NCBI GenBank assembly: GCA_013399015.1
Contig: VWZX01002271.1
Coordinates: forward strand, 310,001 to 374,000
Direction of reading: 5' to 3'
DNA length: 64,000 bases
From: Galbula dea
Taxonomy: Eukaryota > Chordata > Aves > Piciformes > Galbulidae
A program made the translations under genes and the position numbers. The notes beneath the pieces were generated by a model, which worked only from the letters and a program-made list of their open reading frames with translations, was not told the DNA's origin and searched no databases. Numbering within the stretch: position 1 is the first letter of the stretch; each line of letters begins with the position of its first letter. Below, one piece after another: positions 57,627-64,000 of the stretch.

Positions 57627-59941
57627 TCTGCTGCAGACTCTTTCCATAAGCTGAGGCACTTCTTCTGAAGGATTGGTGACAATTTTCAAGTGCCTTGTAG
57701 ATGGGATGAAATGTTGAGTCCTTCCTCCTCCTGCTGCTGTTGTGGAGCTTATGAGATGGGTTTTGAAGTTATTAATGTACCTGAGACCTGGAAGAAGGCT
57801 TTGAGCTGGGCATTTACTTCCAGAGGTCCCTTTTGACTCAAATACTCAGCAATGGGTGCACAGAGCTATCTGTGAGGGGTATGGCCACAGTGAGTAGATA
57901 TTTCCTGTGTCTGTAGCATTTAGATGAAGCTTCTATGCACATTATGGGCTCCTAGTGGTGATCCAAACTATGGGCATGGAGGTCATGAAGACCTGTTAGA
58001 AGTCCTTGCTCAGCTGTGCTTTGGCAGAACTCCTGTGCGGGTCTCAACTGAGGCACTCCTGGAGCTATGGAAAGCAAACCTCTCCTGGGGCTGCCAAGGC
58101 AGAGTTTGGTCAGCTCCAGAACAAGCACCAGTTCAGTGAGAGATCAGGGTTAGCTATTTTGGATTATCCTCCTAAAATAAGGGTTGAGGAAAATTCAGTT
58201 CTCTAGAATGGAATAAGGATACTCTGCCCTCAGGGCACTCGTAAGAATAAATTCAAGATCAAGGGGATGCTGTTAAGGATCAGTAGAAGTAGCTTGCCTT
58301 TAGTATAACAAAATGCATCATTTCAGAAGGTTTGGTGTTTGTTTTTTTCCAGATTTCTGCATTGCCTTTTCTTTTTCCCTCTCAGATCCTTTAGTATCCA
58401 CCAAAGAGCCAAAGGAACATGACAGCATTTCTAAATGAAGATGTGAGATGTATGAACATCTGTCTGATTCTTCTCCTTCTACAATCACACAGATAGGAAA
58501 ATGAAACAAGCTTTACTACAGGTCATTGTTTCTGCATTTAATTATGTCTTTATTTGTCTGAATTTATAAAAGTGTAAGAATCACTCATCATATGCTCTGG
58601 GCAGTCCTTGCTATTTTAATGAAAACCCCAGTAAGCTGTGTAATTAAAGCCAACAAAACCAAGACTGAAAAGCTTCCCACTAAATAAGCAAGCCACAATG
58701 CCTGTGTGCAATAACAGAACCCAAAATCATGTATTAGCACAGGAGCTCAGGTGCAGGACAAGAACATGTGCTCTGCTTCCTTCAGAGTAGGATTGCCCAA
58801 GCTTTTGAGCAGTGTGGACCAGGCAGGAGAGCACCAGGGAAGCCCCAAGCCCACAAATGTTCTTCCAATCCAAACAATCTGCTATCAACTTCAATGAGAA
58901 TTTTGCTCCCAGGCAACTTTCATTCCCAAGACATCTCTTGCATAGTTCTTACAGCTCATATAGCCTCTCATTCTTCATGTTTAAAGGAAATAAATGATGC
59001 TTTCAAGCCAGTCCTTTTCATTCCCTGTGACTGATGCCCGATAGGCAGCGGTGCTGGTTATGTCTGTGCAGATACAAGTCTTGCAGTGCAGATGTGTTAT
59101 TTAAATTACAATGCTGGGAATACATTCCTGGCAGGAGCTTTCCATCTCCTCCACCAAGCATTAAAGTTCTGAACAGAAGGAACTGCTGTTTCATGGGCAC
59201 TGCTGTATTTTTCCCCTCTTTTCACAAGCCACTTTGCTACATCTGAAGAGCTTATTCCTGCCTTCCCATCCTGCTCGTTTTTATTACAGCTATGTGTTTG
59301 TTACAGATAAGCTCCAAGGATGCAGCTGAAATCTGGGCTCTTTCCAGATTCCATGTATTTTCCTGGCTTTTAATCATTCCATAACACTGTGTTATGACAC
59401 AGGCTCCCTCTTGCTGAAACCAAATTGCCAAATTGGGGTTACTGAGGTTTTTCAAGGGTACAAAGTTCAGGTAAGAAAAGTTGAGGTAGGCATCAGAAAT
59501 GTCAGTAAGATTTATTTCAGGGCTTTCCTTATTTTCTTTCATTCTTTGTCTTTTACTGTTCTGATTTACCCCAATTCCTTTCATATTTGGAGAAATGTCT
59601 TCTTCATGGACTGTTCTTCTTTTCCATCCCTTTTACCAGGAAGCCTGCTGGTTGCATTGCAATGAGTGTGCAGAGGGAATAGCCACCAAGAATGGTAATT
59701 TTCCAGTCATTTTTGGCACTTGTTTAACAGGAGAGTGGGAATCTGAAGAGCTTACTGCAGAAGGTAACCCCTGTTTGGGTCAAAAGCTGCTACCTAATGA
59801 GTGACATGAGAGAAGACAAGGTCAGATTTATTTCTCGTAGGCCTACAGCCAAAGGGGAGACAAAACAAGTCACAGCAAGGAAAAACCTCATTAAATATTA
59901 GGGAGGAAAAAAAGAAGTCACACTACAGATAGTCAGACACT
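57627..59941. other. Unique non-coding DNA
   Basis: Apart from the possible CR1 tail at 57811, only frames of 60-110 codons without support are present. Confidence 0.45.
57811..57850 (+). mobile_element. Possible CR1 3'-end relic
   Basis: ATTTACTTCCAGAGGTCCC, then TTTTGACTCAAATACTCAG, resembles the CR1 terminus (GATGATTTCCAGAGGTCCC, then TTCCAACTCAAATAATTCTG). It is only about 40 bases and has several mismatches. Confidence 0.35.
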
Positions 59942-60110
59942 TGGGGAGGTTGCCCAGAGAGGTTGTGGAAACTCTGTAATTGAAGATGGTCAGAATGTAG
60001 AATGCTTGCTCTTGGCCAAACTAGAGTCACTTGCAGTATTGGCCTTTCTCTGAGTGCTGGGGATGGACAGATGACCTCCAGAAGTCCCTTTCTTCTTCAA
60101 TGGTTTTCCA
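59942..60110 (+). mobile_element. Degraded CR1 LINE 3' fragment
   Basis: GGAGGTTGCCCAGAGAGGTT, then GTGGAAACTCTGTAATTGAA, is typical CR1 interior. After a diverged middle, GGATGGACAGATGACCTCCA and GAAGTCCCTTTCTTCTTCAA look like the CR1 end. The order and spacing fit one decayed sense copy. Confidence 0.6.
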
Positions 60111-61920
60111 GGTTTAATGTCTTGTTGGTTTCTCTGTGTGTGAGGTAAATGTTCATCAGTGAGATAAGGCAGTAGCAGTAATCCCAACACTTTGTCCCCT
60201 CCCTGCACTTTTTCCATCTACAGAGTCATCACTCAAAGTCCATCATGTCTTGCTGTCCTGAGGTTAACTAACTGACACACACAAGGATTTTCAGGAAGAA
60301 TCAACATAATTCTGGATGCTTAATAGTCTAACCAGAAAACAAGGGTGAGGGGAGGAGGGGAAAGCTGCTCTTCTGTCCTAGGAATGTCACTGCTACCCTT
60401 GCCAAATCTCACCTGTGTCCAGCTAACCATTCACCAAACACCAACATTTACCCTTCCTCTTTCCCCCCCCCCTTCTTTTCTTTTATTTGTAAGTAATTTC
60501 ATACAATGAGGATTTTGTGATATCTGTCAAAGATAGAGTAAGGGATTATGGGATTTTAGAAATAGCTTACTGATGGTAACTCAGTGACCAGCTCTTCAGT
60601 ATTTCCCTCATGGCAATTAACTTGGTTTATCCCTTACACCACTTCATAGGGTGATGTGACTGATAGGCTATCAGGTAATGCTGAAAGAAATACTCAAATG
60701 TTAAGAAGGCCTGAAAGAAAGATGATTTGTGGTGATATTCTCCAAGGCTGTGACCAATCTTAAGTGTTTCAGGCAAATCTCTCATGCAGTAGCATCTGAG
60801 AGTCCAGACAGTAACCATCCTGTGTTCTAGAAAACATCATTTCTCTGAATATAACATGAAATTCCTGCAAACTCTACAAGATGACAGGTACTGATGGCAG
60901 TTACTTGGCCCCACAGAGGTCAGCCAGGTAGTAGAAAAAAAAAGAAAACCTATAGACATTATCTGGACACCACACAAAGGTGCAACTTCCCAATCCTTCC
61001 AGTAAGTAGTTGGAATGTAAATGTCATGATTCTCTACCCAGCTATTTTTTACCCTTACTAGCAAAGGAGGGATTGTTCCTCACTACTTTTATCAAAGTCT
61101 GTTCTTCCCTGGAATCCCACAGACTCCTGGCACACAAGTCATTGTATGGCAAGGATAGATGACACTTGTTTGACTTTTTTCAAGCCAAAAAAAAAAAAGA
61201 AAGGCTTTTGATCAAGATGATGTGGACAGCATTGCTGCTGCTGCCATTTGGAGATCCAGAGACAGGTAGGACCTCCAGCAGCGAGGGGTGATGAATGAAG
61301 TGGCAGACTGCATGGTGGACTTCAAAGCAGAGAAGGATGCTCTGAATGTGGTGCCCTTGATATTTTAGGACTTACAAGTCTGGCTTTTATAAGTGTAATA
61401 TGGTTGGCTGAAAGGCCAAGAGATCTGTACATCAGTGTTCTTTGGTTATTGTGCTTGTTTTAACCAGGACAGCACGAGACTTTGATTCTCTTTCTCTCTT
61501 CCCAGCTCCTGCTCTCTTCTAATTCTTTTCCTCCTCTTCCTCTTCTCTCTTCAGCCTAAGAGCAGGCAAAAATGACAGGTGAAAGGCAGGAAAAGGAGAA
61601 GTATCCTGGAATATCTAGAATTTATTGGAGTGGTAGAAGTACAAGATCTCTGTATTTCAGACCTTAACCAGATTCTGATAGAAATGAAGCCAACAGCATC
61701 ATATGCAAGTGCAGACCAGTCATGCAGTAGATATCTCTACCTTACAGTTGAGACCTGACATGTTTTGTCCATTGCTTCTTCCAGTTAGAAATCATCAAAG
61801 CAGTAGTTTCTCCTTAGAGTGGACATAATAGTTCTTCCTCTTCCCTTTTTCTCCTCTTTACTTCAAACTTTCACAGCACCCACATGGCAGGTCATCTGGG
61901 TTAGTTTTAGGTAGTCTTGA
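60111..61920. other. Unique non-coding DNA
   Basis: It includes a C10 run (60463-60472) and an A12 run near 61187. No gene or repeat family was recognised. Confidence 0.5.
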
Positions 61921-61982
61921 AAGGAGCAGGGATTGGAGCTGATGATCTTTGTGGGTCCCTTCTAGCTGAACATGTTCTATGG
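61921..61982 (+). mobile_element. CR1 LINE 3'-end fragment
   Basis: Sense terminal block: AGGGATTGGAGCTGATGATC, TTTGTGGGTCCCTTCTAGCT, then GAACATGTTCTATGG. Only about 60 bases are recognisable. Confidence 0.7.
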
Positions 61983-64000
61983 CATGTTCTGTTTCCTGTC
62001 ACCACCACCACACTCTGCAACCTTAATGTTTGACATCCAGCAGCAGAGCCAAGCTGAAAGAGTACCTGAGATTATTCCTATCATTCATGAATGATTCAGT
62101 GGTAAATTGGCAGGGAAAAAAAAAAAAACAGGTAAAACTAATTTGATAATTATAAGTTAATAAAACCTTGGAGCTGCTTACCCAGAAGTCAGTAACCATA
62201 GATATACACTGTTTAAGGAGTTTAAATACATAACACTGTTAATTAGCAGTGCAAATTCATAAAGGAGAAAATGATGGTACAGTTACAAAGAGGAAATACA
62301 TGTGTGGGGTTCCAGCAATCTGTTAAGACAGACCAGTATTGAATCAATAAAGGACCTGTTGTGTAGAGTTGAGAGCAGACAAACTATGTGAAGAGTAGAC
62401 TGGCAAAGAAGACTAGTTAGAATCTTCCCAAGACACAGGCTGAGGTTTTGAGGAACAAGCAGAAAAGTTGTTCTGAACCCTCCTGAGCCCTGGGGCACAG
62501 GCTAGAGCAGACAGAAAGGTGGAAGCAGAACTCACTCAGTGTAGTGTTGGTGCATCTTCATGGTAGGACAAAGAGAAGAGCTATGAGCTCTTGCTGCAAT
62601 GCACCAGCACTGAGAGCAGATCTGTACAAACATGTGTGGGACAGTTGAGGAGGTGAGGAAGAGTAGAAATAGCTTTTATTCTATTGTTTCTTGGGTATCT
62701 CTGTCACTTGGGCACAGTGGCCCAGCTGGCAATATCTCAATGGTGAAGGAGCAGAGGCGAACGTTCACTCTGCCACCAAAAGTGGACCTGGCACCTCTGC
62801 AGAGATGAGGACAAACTCATGTAACACTTACAATTCTCACCTAAGCTTTCCCTGAGATTCCAGATATCACCCTGCTCCTATTACACATCCAGCTGCTGGC
62901 TTCCTGTGCTTGAATGCACTCCACTGAGTTTCCAGCCAGCAAAAATTCACGTGTTAGGAGAGAAGGAGAGAAAGCATGGAAGCTTCAGGGCTTGAGTATT
63001 TGATATTCTACTCTTCATTAAAGTGCAGTCATTATCTGATTGTGTCTAGTAATTCTGGCACATTGGATGGCTTCAATCTCTAAATTCTACATAAAGTTTT
63101 ATGCTGATTAATTGAAATGAAAGGAACTCTGCTTTAGAAGCCTTCTTTATTCTTAATCCTTTTTTCCTCTTACCTGAGTGCTTCCCTTTCAAGCAAGGGG
63201 CTATCATTCCTAGTCAATCAGACACCTCCCAAATGGGATCATCTCTAGAGAAAGGAGACTTTGCAACAACAACAAAAAAAGGGGGAAAACATTTCATGTC
63301 TCCCTTTCATCTCCAGAATGGTGACCTTAATAAATGAGCTCCTCCAAAGAAACACCTGCATCCTGAAATTAAGCATTCAAGGCATCACTGTGCTAATCCA
63401 GTTCACCTATGCTAGGAAACATCAAGGAAAAAACATCTTGTAAATGATATTTGCCATCACTGCTGTAGGGCCTTAGGGCTGAAGGTTGGATTTCTTTTGT
63501 CCATGTGCACTTTTATGGATTAGTTCTAGACAATGTTGTCTCTGGACCATAAGAATCCACATGAAAGCTCATACTGAAGTCAGGATTTCCCAGGGATACC
63601 ACTGCAAAGAGGCTTTGGTATTGTGGAAAACTAATACAAAACATTTTAGCTAAAATATTGATCATATTTATATATATGTTTGCATATATATATATTTTTG
63701 TACATAATGATTCATTCAGACTAATTAGTCCATAAATAAAAATCTGAGATTTTTTTTTGGTCTGAGATTTCTCAGGGGTAAAATGGGGATGATAATGCTC
63801 CTGTGTTATTTGTAAAGAGCATTTATTTAGGTTGAGTGCATTGGAATCATAAAGCTTTCTTTATCATTCTGTAGAAATCTCAGCTATGACTGAAAAGCAG
63901 CCACCAAAGGGGTGGAAATATGGTAGGAAGAAATTCTTTATGCTTGGAGTCCTCCCTGACACAACTTTTCAGTGAAGTGCAACTTATCCAAAACAAAACT
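61983..64000. other. Unique non-coding DNA
   Basis: A (TA)n-like run lies at about 63660-63706. Otherwise only short chance frames are present. Confidence 0.5.

Noticed and set aside
1..64000. Search for a bacterial-type system, CRISPR array, operon, rRNA or tRNA cluster
   Set aside because: The window has vertebrate repeat structure throughout. No regularly spaced identical repeats with unique spacers, no operon-like gene runs and no cloverleaf RNA gene could be recognised.

Overview
The window reads as non-coding DNA from a bird nuclear genome. The case for a bird rests on repeats: about two dozen 5'-truncated CR1 LINE copies, many keeping the typical 3' end (a GATGATCT / GGTC-CTTCCAAC block and an ATTCTGTG-type tail), and at least three LTRs of avian endogenous-retrovirus type. 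The lineage could be a songbird or another neoavian. I infer that only from the look of the LTRs and cannot fix it by reading. CpG is sparse and the sequence is moderately AT-rich, as in intergenic or intronic vertebrate DNA.

I found no intact protein-coding gene, rRNA, tRNA or CRISPR array. The longest open frames fall inside CR1 copies (8.1-8.6 kb, 14.0-14.5 kb, 34.8-35.3 kb), a G/T-only tract (52.6-53.2 kb) or TA/TG minisatellites (44 kb). None has the features of a gene. The one possible coding relic is on the minus strand at about 49.86-50.73 kb. There, five consecutive blocks in changing frames read like disordered protein, broken by in-frame stops and frame changes. I call it a candidate pseudogene of unknown parentage at low to moderate confidence.

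Layout. 0-8 kb is mostly unique AT-rich sequence with one CR1. 8.2-16.5 kb is CR1-rich, including two opposite copies of one subfamily (9.2-9.7 and 13.8-14.5 kb). 16.9-24 kb holds a TA-rich tract, an LTR and a matching LTR fragment in opposite orientation, and four CR1 copies. 26.7-35.3 kb holds two related direct LTRs (27.0 and 33.4 kb) and two places where opposite CR1 fragments abut by their 5' ends. 35.3-41 kb is repeat-poor. 42.6-44.6 kb has a 29-bp minisatellite in strict phase and a larger minisatellite of about 135 bp. 47-53 kb holds CR1, the pseudogene candidate and a G/T tract. 53-64 kb is mostly unique with degraded CR1 ends.

Nothing here forms an operon, pathway or defence system. 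The interest lies in repeat architecture, the two minisatellites, the possible decayed coding sequence and a few candidate regulatory stretches. Repeat ends are read by eye and may be off by 5-20 bases.
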